DNA of 64,000 bases from Massilia sp. NR 4-1 (GCF_001191005.1 NZ_CP012201.1:2170001-2234000), one strand, 5' to 3'. Positions 32,909 to 42,294 are shown, counted from the first letter of the stretch. Numbers and translations: made by a program. The notes: a model not told the origin generated them from the sequence alone.

Positions 32909-34270
32909 TCACCGTTCGCGCCGGCGTGACGGCGGTTCGATGCCGTGGCGCGCCATCAGGCGGTACAAGGTCATGCGCGAGATGCCCAGCTCACTGGCGA
33001 CCTGGGTCATGTTCTTGCCCGAAGCCAGCCGCTCCTCCAGCGCCGTGCGTTCGGCGCGGTTGCGCGCGCCGCCCAGCCGCTCGCATGGCGGCGCCTCGTG
33101 CGCGGCAAGCGCCGGCGTCTCGCTCAATCCCAGATCGGATGCCTGGATCAGCTTCCCTTCCGCCATCACCGACGCGCGCCGCACGCGGTTGACCAGCTCG
33201 CGCACATTGCCCGGCCAGTTGTGGTGCCGCAGCGCCTCCAGCGCCTTGCTGCTGAAACCCCGCACCTGGGCCGCGCGCTCGGTGGCGAACGCGCGGAAGT
33301 AGTGTTCGGCCAGTGCCGCCACATCGTCGCGCCGTTCGCGCAAGGGCGGCACGTCCAGCGCCAGCACGTTCAGCCGGTAGTACAGGTCTTCGCGGAAGGC
33401 GCCCCTTTCCACCGCCTGCGACAGCCTGACGTGCGAGGCGGCGATCACGCGCACATCGACCGCCAGCTGGCGCGTGCCGCCCAGGCGGCAGATGGTCTTC
33501 TCCTGCAGGAAGCGCAGCAGGTTCGATTGCAGGTCGAGCGGCAGGTCGCCGATTTCGTCGAGGAAAAGCGAACCGCCGGCGGCCGACTCGATCAGCCCAT
33601 GCTTGTCGCGCGCCGCGCCGGTGAAGGCGCCCTTCTCGTAGCCGAACAGTTCGGACTGGATCAGGCTGGCGGGCATGGCACCGCAATTGACCGGGACGAA
33701 GGGGGCGCCGGCGCGCGGCGAGTTCTCGTGCACGGCACGCGCCACCAGTTCCTTGCCGGTACCGCTCTCGCCCCAGATCAGCACCGGCGCATCGGCCAGC
33801 GCCACCTTGCGGATCTGCTGGCGCAGACTGAGTATGGCGTCGCTATTGCCGGTCAGCGGCATGCTGGCGGCGCCGCAATCGCTGGCCGTGTGGCCGGCCA
33901 GCGCCGCCAGACCGTGGGCATGGCCCAGGGTATGGTTCAGGCGCGTGCCGTCAATGGGCCAGGTATGGAAATCGAAACAATGATCGTGTATCAGCTGCCG
34001 CACCGGCGGCAATTGCAAGGCGTGCGGATGGAACAGGGCCACCCACTTCAGCCACCAGTGCTCACACAAGAAGCGGTCAAGCGCCTCGAGCGGACTGCAT
34101 TCTGCATCAAGCAAGAGCATTCCCACCATATGCTGGTGCGAGTGCAGTGCATCGCGGGCCTCATTCAGGCCAGCGACTTGATTGATTTCCCAGTCCCCGA
34201 GTGCCGCGCTTAACTCCTCTCTTGCGCTCCGACCTCCCACGGTCACGCATAAGAGTCGTTTAATTATCAT
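32909..34270 (-). CDS. sigma54-dependent transcriptional activator
   Basis: A 453-residue enhancer-binding protein. Residues 1 to about 125 are a divergent receiver-like domain with a possible phosphoacceptor position Asp55 (LLLDAE), reminiscent of VpsR-type biofilm regulators. The AAA+ domain has Walker A GESGTGKE (167-174), the sigma54-contacting GAFTGA (214-219) and Walker B SLFLDEIG (234-241). A Fis-type helix-turn-helix ends the protein (MTQVASELGISRMTLYRLMARHG). No partner kinase is adjacent; a GGDEF protein 4.4 kb away makes c-di-GMP input conceivable but unproven. It probably drives the downstream Fap-like operon. Confidence 0.92.
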   Translation of the reverse strand: MIIKRLLCVTVGGRSAREELSAALGDWEINQVAGLNEARDALHSHQHMVGMLLLDAECSPLEALDRFLCEHWWLKWVALFHPHALQLPPVRQLIHDHCFDFHTWPIDGTRLNHTLGHAHGLAALAGHTASDCGAASMPLTGNSDAILSLRQQIRKVALADAPVLIWGESGTGKELVARAVHENSPRAGAPFVPVNCGAMPASLIQSELFGYEKGAFTGAARDKHGLIESAAGGSLFLDEIGDLPLDLQSNLLRFLQEKTICRLGGTRQLAVDVRVIAASHVRLSQAVERGAFREDLYYRLNVLALDVPPLRERRDDVAALAEHYFRAFATERAAQVRGFSSKALEALRHHNWPGNVRELVNRVRRASVMAEGKLIQASDLGLSETPALAAHEAPPCERLGGARNRAERTALEERLASGKNMTQVASELGISRMTLYRLMARHGIEPPSRRRER

Positions 34271-34488
34271 TTTAAGGCTTCATCTTAGAGTTCTTATAAG
34301 GGGTGGCGATGAACCTGGGCCGCCCTGAGTGGTGTGGCGAATCGGACAAAACAGCCAGCTTCGTGGCTGAAAGCTTGCTGGCCCCGCGGCGCAACGGATA
34401 GAATGCGTCCGGATTTTTCAGCAAGTGAAATGCCGTCTTGTCAATACTGCATAAACTGCATGGAACAAGATGCGATATGGAGAAAGTT

Positions 34489-35109
34489 ATGAATAACTAT
34501 AGGCTACAGCCTGAGAAACTGCCAACTTGGAAGCAACGAGTGTCGCTACGCGTACTCATGTTCTTCGGCTGGCAGCTACGGTACCGCCCCCTGCCCGGCC
34601 CGCGCGGCATCGCCGTGATCTATCCGCACACCTCGAACTGGGACTTTTTCGTGGGCCTGTTCGGCAAGTGGGCGCTCGACCTGCCGTTCCGCTGGCTGGC
34701 CAAGGACTCGCTGTTCCGCATTCCTGTCCTGGGCAGCTGGTTTCGCGCCCTCGGCGGCGAGCCGGTCGACCGCAGCGCGCCGAACGGCATGATCAAAAGC
34801 CAGGCGGCGCGCATGAACGCGGCCGACTGGTACTGGGTCGGCATCACGCCGGAAGGCACGCGCGGCTACCGCCCGCACTGGAAGAGCGGCTTTTACCACC
34901 TGGCGCTGGAAGCCAAGGTGCCGCTTTGCCTGGTCTATATGGATTACCCGAACAAGACATTGAGCCTGGTCGACCACGTGTACCTGACGGGCGACAAGGA
35001 GCAGGACATGGCCGCCATCCGCGCCGGCTTTGAAGGCCATCTGGGCCTGCACCCGAAAGACATGGCCCCCATCCTGCTGGGCGAACGGCGCGAGAAGCCG
35101 CGCGACTGA
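34489..35109 (+). CDS. lysophospholipid acyltransferase (PlsC-like) family protein
   Basis: A 206-residue acyltransferase. The catalytic HX4D motif is HTSNWD near residue 46, and the PEGTRG motif binds the glycerophosphate. The compact size and GWQLRYRPLPGPRGIAVIYPHTSNWDFF start match the small PlsC-like subgroup, not the main 1-acyl-G3P acyltransferase. The ATG at 34489 has GGAG seven bases before; earlier in-frame ATG and GTG codons are less likely. It is divergent from the sigma54 activator with a 218-bp gap. Confidence 0.87.
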   Translation: MNNYRLQPEKLPTWKQRVSLRVLMFFGWQLRYRPLPGPRGIAVIYPHTSNWDFFVGLFGKWALDLPFRWLAKDSLFRIPVLGSWFRALGGEPVDRSAPNGMIKSQAARMNAADWYWVGITPEGTRGYRPHWKSGFYHLALEAKVPLCLVYMDYPNKTLSLVDHVYLTGDKEQDMAAIRAGFEGHLGLHPKDMAPILLGERREKPRD

Positions 35110-35125
35110 AAGCGGGGCGGAAGGA

Positions 35126-35155
35126 AAAAGCGGCGCAGGATCCTGCGCCGCTTTT
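35126..35155. terminator. bidirectional terminator
   Basis: A perfect 30-bp palindrome (arms 35126-35140 and 35141-35155) begins AAAAGCGGCGC and ends GCGCCGCTTTT, giving a GC-rich stem flanked by A-run and T-run. It sits between the convergent acyltransferase and DUF885 genes and serves both strands. Confidence 0.88.
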
Positions 35156-35159
35156 GCGT

Positions 35160-36914
35160 TTACTGCACTGGCTTCGAATAAGGACCCTGGCCGCCCTCGG
35201 CAATGAAGCTGTCGATGCGCGCCTGCAGCACCGGCAGCGGCACCGAACCCAGATGCAGCACCGTGTCGTGGAAGGCGCGGATATCGAATTTCTTGCCCAG
35301 CGCCGCCTCGGCCTTTTTGCGCGCTTCCATGATCGCCATCTCGCCCAGGTAGTAGGACAGCGCCTGGCCCGGCCAGGAGATATAGCGGTCCACCTCCGTT
35401 TCCACCTCGTGCGACGAGAGGGCCGTGTTCTGCATCAGGTAGTCCTGCGCCTGCTGGCGTGTCCAGCCCTTGGCGTGGATGCCGGTATCGACCACCAGGC
35501 GCGAAGCGCGCCAGGCCTGGTAACTGAGCATGCCGAAGACTTCATACGGGGTTTCGTAAATGCCCATCTCGGTGCCCAGGCGTTCCGAATACAGCGCCCA
35601 GCCCTCGCCATAGGCCGAGATATAGGCCTTGCGGAAGTCGGGACGGCCGCCCTGTTCCAGCGCCAGCGGCATCTGGAAGGCGTGGCCGGGCGCCGACTCG
35701 TGCAGCGTCAATGCCGGCAGGCTGTAGAGCGCGCGCGAAGGCAGGTTGTAGGTATTCACCAGATACACACCGGGACCGCCGCGGCCCGAGGTGTAGTAAG
35801 GCGCCTGTTCCGGCGGCACCGGGATGATGGCGAAGCGGCGGCGCGGCAGATGGCCGAAGTACTGGTCGGCCTTGGCATCGAACTTCTTGGCGATCCAGGC
35901 GGCGCGCATCAGCAGCTCGTCCGGCGTCTTGGCGTAGAAGCGCGGATCGCTGCGCAGGAATTGCAGGAAGGCCGGCAGGTCGCCCTTGAACTCGACCTGC
36001 TTCATCACCTCATGCATCTCGGCGCGGATCTTGGCCATTTCCGCCAGGCCGATCTGGTGGATCTGCTCGGCGCTCAGCGCGGTCGTGGTGTATTCGACGA
36101 TCTTCGACTGGTAATAGGCCGGGCCGTCCGGCAGGCTGTGCGCGGCCAGCGCCTCGGTCGCCTGCGGCACATATTCCTTGCGCATGAAGTCCAGCAGCTC
36201 GGCGTGGGCCGGCACCACCGCTTCGCGGATGGCTTTCAGGCCGGCGGCGCGCAGGCTGGCCTGCTCCTCGGCCGGAATAATGGCCGGCATCTCCTTGAAC
36301 GGCTGGTAGAAGGCCACGTCCTCCGGCTTGGCCGCGGTGACCGCGGTGAGCGAAGCGTCGCGCCCCTGCAAGGTCACGCGCGGCGGCGTAAAGCCGCGTT
36401 TCAGGCCGGCCCGCATATTCGCCATCTCCTCGCGGAAGTAGCGCGGCACATCGTTCAGCTGGGCCAGGTAGTTGCGGTAATCCTCGGCCGTGCGGAAGCT
36501 CTTGCGCGCCTCGCCCGCCAGATTCGACCAGAACGAGGAATCGGCATTCAGCGGCTTTTCGTATTCGCGGAAGCGCTGGTTGGCCAGCAGGGCGGCGATC
36601 TGGGCGCGGTAGACGGCGTAGTTGATGCGTTCAGCGGCGGACAGCCTGGCGGCGGGGATGGCATCCAGGCCTTTCAGTACGCCCTCCCAATACCGCTGGC
36701 GCGCCAGCTGGGTGGCGGGGTCGACGCGCGGCAGGCGCGGGCTGATGCCGTTGTCGTCATCCTCCTCGTCTTCCAGCTGCTGGCCCTGGCGCCACTTCCA
36801 CTCCTGCGTGTAGAGCGCCTTGAAGCGGGCGTCGGCATTGAGCGGGGCGCTCGCCACGCTGGAAGTGCTGGCGGCCAGCAGGATGCAGGCAAGCGCTGCG
36901 CTGAAATCTCTCAT
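35160..36914 (-). CDS. DUF885 secreted protein, putative metallopeptidase
   Basis: A 584-residue protein with a signal peptide (SSVASA-P, about residue 24). DUF885 proteins are helical, related to M3-like zinc peptidases. The family motif LTLHESAPGHAFQ is at about residues 401-413, giving the HExxxGH-type metal site. It probably degrades small peptides or modified amino acids in the periplasm. An acidic EDEEDDDN stretch near residue 45 is local to this protein. The stop of the SulP gene overlaps its start by 4 bp (ATGA), so it may be cotranscribed with sulP. Confidence 0.85.
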   Translation of the reverse strand: MRDFSAALACILLAASTSSVASAPLNADARFKALYTQEWKWRQGQQLEDEEDDDNGISPRLPRVDPATQLARQRYWEGVLKGLDAIPAARLSAAERINYAVYRAQIAALLANQRFREYEKPLNADSSFWSNLAGEARKSFRTAEDYRNYLAQLNDVPRYFREEMANMRAGLKRGFTPPRVTLQGRDASLTAVTAAKPEDVAFYQPFKEMPAIIPAEEQASLRAAGLKAIREAVVPAHAELLDFMRKEYVPQATEALAAHSLPDGPAYYQSKIVEYTTTALSAEQIHQIGLAEMAKIRAEMHEVMKQVEFKGDLPAFLQFLRSDPRFYAKTPDELLMRAAWIAKKFDAKADQYFGHLPRRRFAIIPVPPEQAPYYTSGRGGPGVYLVNTYNLPSRALYSLPALTLHESAPGHAFQMPLALEQGGRPDFRKAYISAYGEGWALYSERLGTEMGIYETPYEVFGMLSYQAWRASRLVVDTGIHAKGWTRQQAQDYLMQNTALSSHEVETEVDRYISWPGQALSYYLGEMAIMEARKKAEAALGKKFDIRAFHDTVLHLGSVPLPVLQARIDSFIAEGGQGPYSKPVQ

Positions 36915-38557
36915 ACGTCTCCCTTATTGTTTTGCAGATGATCGCAAGCCATGGCCGTGCTGAGGAACACCGTGCCGTTCAACAGATCGAGCAGTTGGCT
37001 GTCTCTTAAACGGTCCATCACCGGACCTTTCACTTCCGCCAGATGCAGGCCGATGCCGCGCCGCTTCAGGCTTTGATTCAACTCCAGCAGGCCGAACAAG
37101 GCCGTGGTGTCGATCGAACTCACGGCCGACATCACCAGCACCAGCGCGCGCGCCGTGGGGTGCGCGGCCAGTTCCTCCTCCACGCGGTAAGTGACCGCCT
37201 CCACATTGCCGAAGAAGAGATTGGCGTCGATGCGCAGCACCAGCATGCCGGGCTGGGTCTCGGCCGAATAGCGCTCGATATTGCGGAAATGTTCGCTGCC
37301 CGCGATGCGTCCCAGCACCGCGATATGCGGCCGGCTGGCGCGCCAGATCAGGGCCGCCATCGACAGCATCACGCCCACCACCACGCCCGCCTCCACGCCC
37401 AGCAGCAGCACGCCGACGCCCGTCACCAGCCAGGCCAGCGCGTCCACGCGGTCGTAGCGCCAGGCGGTGCGCAGGGTGTCCAGCTCCAGCATGCCCAGCA
37501 CCGCGACGATGATGGTGGCCGCCAGCACCGGCAGCGGCAGCAGCGCCAGCCAGCCGGTGGGCGCGATCAGGGCCAGCGCCAGCAGGCCGGCCGTGATGAT
37601 GCTGGCCAGCGGCGTATTCGCCCCGGCCGCGAAGTTCACCGCCGAACGCGAAATGCTGCCCGTGACCGGGAAACCGCCCGACAGCATGCTGGCCGCATTC
37701 GCCGCGCCCAGGCCGAGCAGTTCCTGGTTGCTCACCAGCTTCTCGTTGCGCTTCAAGGCCAGCGTCTGCGCCGCCGACATGCTGATGAGGAAAATGATAA
37801 AGCCGATCAGGAGGCCCGGCTTCAGCAACGTCCCCCAATGCGCGGAGGACATCGCCAGATTCAATTGCGGCAGGCCGGCCGGCACGCTGCCCGTGGTCGC
37901 AATGCCATGCGCGCGCAGATCGAACAGCGCCACCAGCGCAATCGACACGAGCACCAGCAGCATCGGCGCCAGCTTGGAGCCCGTATCCGCCATGCTGGCC
38001 CGCATGCCGCAGGCGCGCAGCAACGCCGCGCCCCAGCGCCGCGCCAGCACCAGGAACAGCAGGGAAGCCAGTCCCATGGCGGCGCTGGGACCGTGCGCAT
38101 GCGGGAAATCGGCCCCCAACAGCGGATGCACCTGTCCCATCGCGATGACGATGGCCGAACCCACGGTGAAGCCGCTCATCACCGGCCGCGAGAAGAAATT
38201 CGCCAGGAAACCCAGGCGCAGCAAGCCGCACAAAATCAGCACCGCCCCGGCCACCAGCGCCAGTTGCGCCGCCAGCACCGCATACAAGGCCGAACCGGCT
38301 GCCGCCAAAGGCGCGATGGCCGCCGCCGTCATCAGCGACACGATCGCCATCGGGCCCACCGACTGCGTCATGCTGCTGCCGAAAAGCGCATACACGACAG
38401 GCGGCAGAATGCTCGCGTAAATACCCGCCACTGGCGGCAAGCCTGCCACCAGCGCATAAGCCATCCCCTGCGGGATCATCATCATCGCCACCACCAGGCC
38501 AGCGCTGACATCCCCCGCCAGCGCCGCGCGCCGATAGCCTCTCAACCAACCCAGCAT
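36911..38557 (-). CDS. SulP-family inorganic anion transporter
   Basis: A 548-residue transporter with about 12-14 helices (SLC26/SulP fold) and a C-terminal STAS domain (about residues 440-540, LRIDANLFFGNVEAVTYRV... SAVSSIDTTALFGL). The N-terminal MMMIPQGMAYALVAGLPPVAGIYASI is the family signature. Substrates may be sulfate, bicarbonate or dicarboxylates. The ATG at 38557 (MLGWLRGYRR) is preferred to an upstream TTG because the extra residues are not family-like. A perfect FNR-type box lies 59-72 bp upstream, suggesting oxygen-responsive control. Confidence 0.9.
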   Translation of the reverse strand: MLGWLRGYRRAALAGDVSAGLVVAMMMIPQGMAYALVAGLPPVAGIYASILPPVVYALFGSSMTQSVGPMAIVSLMTAAAIAPLAAAGSALYAVLAAQLALVAGAVLILCGLLRLGFLANFFSRPVMSGFTVGSAIVIAMGQVHPLLGADFPHAHGPSAAMGLASLLFLVLARRWGAALLRACGMRASMADTGSKLAPMLLVLVSIALVALFDLRAHGIATTGSVPAGLPQLNLAMSSAHWGTLLKPGLLIGFIIFLISMSAAQTLALKRNEKLVSNQELLGLGAANAASMLSGGFPVTGSISRSAVNFAAGANTPLASIITAGLLALALIAPTGWLALLPLPVLAATIIVAVLGMLELDTLRTAWRYDRVDALAWLVTGVGVLLLGVEAGVVVGVMLSMAALIWRASRPHIAVLGRIAGSEHFRNIERYSAETQPGMLVLRIDANLFFGNVEAVTYRVEEELAAHPTARALVLVMSAVSSIDTTALFGLLELNQSLKRRGIGLHLAEVKGPVMDRLRDSQLLDLLNGTVFLSTAMACDHLQNNKGDV

Positions 38558-38611
38558 GCGCAAACCACCCACCCCAAAAGAACAAAGCGCAAGCCTACCA
38601 CGATCCCTGCC

Positions 38612-38633
38612 ATATTTGATATCGATCAAATAT
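38612..38633 (-). promoter_or_regulatory. FNR/ANR-type box upstream of sulP
   Basis: A perfect 9-bp dyad ATATTTGAT-ATCG-ATCAAATAT contains TTGAT-N4-ATCAA (38616-38629), the exact FNR/ANR consensus. Its centre is about 65 bp before the SulP ATG. A TAGGCT-like -10 around 38592-38597 would place the box near -41, a class II activator position. Confidence 0.75.
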
Positions 38634-38665
38634 GGCGGCCCGCTTGGCGCCAGGCGGGGGCTGAC

Positions 38666-40156
38666 TTAGCTGGCCATGGCGAGTTCGACGCAGTTGCGGC
38701 CGGCGCGTTTGGCGCGGTGCAAGGCGGCGTCCAGGCGGTCGAGGGCGGATTGGCCGCCCTCCTCCGGCGCGACCTGGGCGACGGCCAGGCTGATGGTGAC
38801 GGTGTCGCAGCCCGGCAGCTCGGTGCCGGCGATGGTTTCGCGCAGCTTCTCGGCAAGCTTGAGGGCGTCGATGGCGACAGTGTGGGTGGCGAGGATGAGG
38901 AATTCTTCGCCCCGCATGCGGGCCAGCACGTCGGAGCTGCGCAGGCGGGTGCGCACGGTCTGCGCGACCACGCGCAAGGCCTGGTCGCCTATCGGGTAGC
39001 CATAGAGGTCGTTCACCGAGCGGAAGTTGTCGATGTCGAAGGAGATCAGGGCCAGCGGCAGCCCGTATCTGCGGGCGCGCCGGATTTCCTGGTCGAGCAG
39101 GGTTTCGCCCTGGCGCCGGTTGCTGGCGCCGGTCAGGGCATCGTTGATGGCGATCTGGGTCAGCTTGCCGGCCAGGGCATCGTTTTGCTGGCGCAGCTCG
39201 CTCATGGCGAGGCCGAAGGCGATGAACTGCGCCAGGCTGGCGAAGCAGGCGAATTGTTCGCGCGAGAATTGGATCAGGCGGTCGAACATCAGGCAGACGG
39301 AGCCCAGCACCGGGCCTTCCGGTTCGCTGCGCAGCGGCAGGGCCAGCACCATGCGCACATCACGGTCATGCAGGCTGACGGCCATTTCCGGATCGCCCGC
39401 CTTTTCGGGCGCGTCGAGCAGGACCAGCTCTCCGGTGCTGACCGCCAGCAGCGGCGGGAAGACCTGGTTCAGCGGCGATTCCAGCAGGCGGTTGTGGCGC
39501 TGCATCAGGCGCGCCAGGTCGAGGTGGTTGCGCGCTTCCTGCGCCACCAGCTGCAGATTGCCATGCTCTTTCATGTGCAGCAGCGCGGTGTGGCGCACGC
39601 CGGGGAAACTGCATAGCGCCAGGCAGATTTGCGCCGCCATCGTGCTCACGTCCTCGGCGCCGGTCAGGGCGCGCTGCAGGCTGCGCTGGATCGTGAGCAG
39701 GTCGCGCAGCTCGCGCTCCTTGTCCAGCAGCTGTTGCTGCATCTGGGCTTGCGGGTCGAGCGGCGGGGTCAGGGTCTGTTCGATGGTCTGCGCCAGCTCC
39801 TCGTTGAGGATGGGGCAGATGCGGTATTGCAGCGGCCCGCTGGCCATCAGCTCGGGAATCCAGGCGGTATTGGTATAGGGGCAGAGCAGCAGAACCGGTT
39901 CGCCCGCGCGGCCGCGCACCAACCCTGCCATGGCCGCCAGGTCGTGGCTGTTGGCACTATCGTAGCCATTCAGATCGATGATCAAGAGATCGATGCGGTG
40001 GCGTTCCAGCTGTTCGCGCGCCGCATGCACGCTGTCGGCCAAAGTCAGGCGGTCGAACTGCTCTCCGCAGCAGCTCTGGAAATCGGCCCGCCGCTCGCCG
40101 GACGGATTCAGGAACAGGCCAAATCGGGTGGGGCGTCCCGGCGCATCTGCAACCAT
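38666..40156 (-). CDS. diguanylate cyclase with receiver-like and GAF-like domains
   Basis: A 496-residue cytoplasmic protein. Residues 1-130 look receiver-like (LLIIDLNGYDS), a short coiled coil follows (136-162), then a GAF-like domain (about 170-320), then GGDEF (about 335-496). The signature is RGEEF (415-419) in place of GGEEF; Asp374 (FDIDNF) and the inhibitory I-site RSSD (406-409) are kept. It probably makes c-di-GMP, though the first-Gly to Arg change leaves activity uncertain. It is divergent from the SDR/ku genes. Confidence 0.9.
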   Translation of the reverse strand: MVADAPGRPTRFGLFLNPSGERRADFQSCCGEQFDRLTLADSVHAAREQLERHRIDLLIIDLNGYDSANSHDLAAMAGLVRGRAGEPVLLLCPYTNTAWIPELMASGPLQYRICPILNEELAQTIEQTLTPPLDPQAQMQQQLLDKERELRDLLTIQRSLQRALTGAEDVSTMAAQICLALCSFPGVRHTALLHMKEHGNLQLVAQEARNHLDLARLMQRHNRLLESPLNQVFPPLLAVSTGELVLLDAPEKAGDPEMAVSLHDRDVRMVLALPLRSEPEGPVLGSVCLMFDRLIQFSREQFACFASLAQFIAFGLAMSELRQQNDALAGKLTQIAINDALTGASNRRQGETLLDQEIRRARRYGLPLALISFDIDNFRSVNDLYGYPIGDQALRVVAQTVRTRLRSSDVLARMRGEEFLILATHTVAIDALKLAEKLRETIAGTELPGCDTVTISLAVAQVAPEEGGQSALDRLDAALHRAKRAGRNCVELAMAS

Positions 40157-40346
40157 TTTTGTCTCCCTGCGACTATGTACTTTTTGCTATTGTTCGCTTG
40201 CCTTGGTGCGGCTTATTAAGTGTGCCACAAAGTTCACGAACAACAATATTATTTGTGTCAACAACATCGGTTTTATGTGCGTGCGCGCACCGTCTGCAAC
40301 GTTCGGCCTGCCAATACTGGGGTCTTGTGCGAGCAAGGAGAGCACC

Positions 40347-41336
40347 ATGGCCAACAGCAAGCAGCCGCCGGCCACGCAGGCCGGCAATCAGCAGCGCGGC
40401 ATCCAGCACCAGCAGGATGCGCGCGACCAGGCCGGGAGCGGCCGACAGCAGCCGCGCGGGCCGGTGCAGGCCGGCGATCACGACTTTCCCGCGCCGCCGC
40501 TACCCAAACAGCACCTGGAAAAACCCGGCATCGAGGCCGGGATGGCGCTCAAGCCGCAGTTCCAGGCGCCCGCCTACTGCGGCAGCGGCAAGCTGCATGG
40601 CATGGCGGCCATCATTACCGGCGGCGATTCCGGCATCGGCCGCGCGGTAGCGCTGCTGTATGCCCGCGAGGGTGCCGACGTGGCCCTGGTCTATCTGGCG
40701 GAAGAGCAGGAAGATGCGGAGGAAACGCGGCGCAGCGTGGAGGCGGAAGGCCAGCGCTGCCTGCTGCTGCCGGGCGATGTGCGCGAAATGGCGTTCTGCC
40801 GCCAGGCCGTGGACAGCACGCTGCGCGAATTCGGCCGGCTCGATATCCTGGTCAACAACGCGGCGTTCCAGGAGCATGCGGCCAGGCTGGAGGAACTGTC
40901 CGAAGAGCGTTTCGACCTGACGATGAAGACCAATATCTACGGCTACTTCCACATGGCCAAGGCCGCCCTGCCCCATCTGAAGCGCGGCAGCAGCATCATC
41001 AATACCGGTTCGGTGGTGGGTCTGCGTGGCTCGCGCCATCTGCTCGACTACTCCGCCACCAAGGGCGCGATCCATGCCTTCACCATGTCGCTCGCATCGA
41101 ATCTGATGGAGCAAGGCATCCGCGTGAACGCCGTGGCGCCCGGTCCGGTGTGGACGCCGCTCAATCCGGCCGACCAGACCGGGGAGAAGATCGCACAGTT
41201 CGGCGCGGACACCGATATGCGCCGTCCGGCCCAGCCGGAAGAGCTGTCGCCGGCCTATGTCTTCCTCGCCGCGCCCTGCTGTTCCAGCTATATCAGCGGC
41301 ATCGTGCTGCCGGTGACGGGCAGCGTGGGCGGGTAA
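40347..41336 (+). CDS. SDR family oxidoreductase, YghA-like
   Basis: A 329-residue SDR. An N-terminal Gln/Pro-rich extension of about 75 residues precedes the Rossmann fold (IITGGDSGIGRAVA), NNAA, a catalytic Ser in NTGSVVG and YSATKGA as YxxxK. The extended N-terminus with FPAPPLPKQHLEKPG is typical of YghA/general-stress SDRs. The start at 40347 has an AAGGAG ribosome site; the frame extends upstream but is not coding-like. ku begins 4 bp after its stop, so the two are cotranscribed. Confidence 0.92.
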   Translation: MANSKQPPATQAGNQQRGIQHQQDARDQAGSGRQQPRGPVQAGDHDFPAPPLPKQHLEKPGIEAGMALKPQFQAPAYCGSGKLHGMAAIITGGDSGIGRAVALLYAREGADVALVYLAEEQEDAEETRRSVEAEGQRCLLLPGDVREMAFCRQAVDSTLREFGRLDILVNNAAFQEHAARLEELSEERFDLTMKTNIYGYFHMAKAALPHLKRGSSIINTGSVVGLRGSRHLLDYSATKGAIHAFTMSLASNLMEQGIRVNAVAPGPVWTPLNPADQTGEKIAQFGADTDMRRPAQPEELSPAYVFLAAPCCSSYISGIVLPVTGSVGG

Positions 41337-41340
41337 GGCC

Positions 41341-42294
41341 ATGGCGCGCGCATTGTGGAAAGGGGCCATCAGCTTTGGCCTGGTGCATATCCCGGTCGAG
41401 ATGCACACGGCCGTGCGCGAACACGACCTCGATCTGAGCATGCTGGACAAGCGCGATTTTTCCCCGGTCGGCTTCAAACGCTATAACAAGGGCAATGGCA
41501 AGGAAGTCAGCTGGGAGAATATCGTCAAGGGCTATGAATACCAGGACGGCGAGTATGTGGTGCTGTCGGAGGAAGACCTGCGCCAGGCCAATGTGAAGGC
41601 CACGCAGACCATCGATATCCTGGCCTTCGTCGATGCCGGCGAGGTGCCGCTGATCTATTACGACACGCCCTACTATCTCGCGCCGGGACGCGGCGGCGAC
41701 AAGGTGTACGCCCTGCTGCGCGAAACCCTGCGCAAGGCCGGCAGGATCGCCATCGCCACGGTGGTGATCCGCGTGCGCCAGCATCTGTGCGCGCTGGTGG
41801 CGGCGGGCGACAGCATCATCATGAATACCTTGCGCTATGCTGAAGAGATCCAGGATGCCGAAGATCTGCAGCTGCCCGCCAGCGGCATGAAGGCGGCCGG
41901 CATCAGCGACAAGGAATTGAAAATGGCCCTGTCGCTGGTGGAAGGCATGAGCGAGCCATGGGCGCCAGAGCAGTATCGCGACACCTACAAGGAGGATGTG
42001 CTGGCCCTGGTGAAGAAGAAGATCAAGGCCAAACAGACCAAGACCATCACCATGCCGTCCAAGGAAGGCGCCAAAGCGCCTGCCGGCAATGTGATCAATC
42101 TGGTGGCCTTGCTCAAGCAGAGCCTGGGCGCGAAAGGCGGCAAGGCCGCCAGCGCAAAGGACGCGGAAGACGAGGAAGAGGCCGTGCCGCCTGTCAGTCC
42201 TCGCCGCTCGCGGCAAAGCGCTCCGCCAGAAAGTCGAGCAAGGCGCGCACGGACGGGATCAGCCCCCGCCGAGAAGGAAAGGCGGCATAAATGA
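41341..42294 (+). CDS. ku: Ku protein, non-homologous end joining
   Basis: A 317-residue bacterial Ku homodimer subunit that clamps broken DNA ends and recruits LigD. The start MARALWKGAISFGLVHIPVE is canonical, and the core fold runs to about residue 255. The C-terminal tail (about 265-317) is Lys/Arg-rich and disordered, as used for DNA threading and LigD activation. The last 101 bp overlap the convergent LysR gene, so part of the basic tail is antisense to the regulator's C-terminus. ligD is 1.5 kb away on the opposite strand. Confidence 0.95.
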   Translation: MARALWKGAISFGLVHIPVEMHTAVREHDLDLSMLDKRDFSPVGFKRYNKGNGKEVSWENIVKGYEYQDGEYVVLSEEDLRQANVKATQTIDILAFVDAGEVPLIYYDTPYYLAPGRGGDKVYALLRETLRKAGRIAIATVVIRVRQHLCALVAAGDSIIMNTLRYAEEIQDAEDLQLPASGMKAAGISDKELKMALSLVEGMSEPWAPEQYRDTYKEDVLALVKKKIKAKQTKTITMPSKEGAKAPAGNVINLVALLKQSLGAKGGKAASAKDAEDEEEAVPPVSPRRSRQSAPPESRARRARTGSAPAEKERRHK

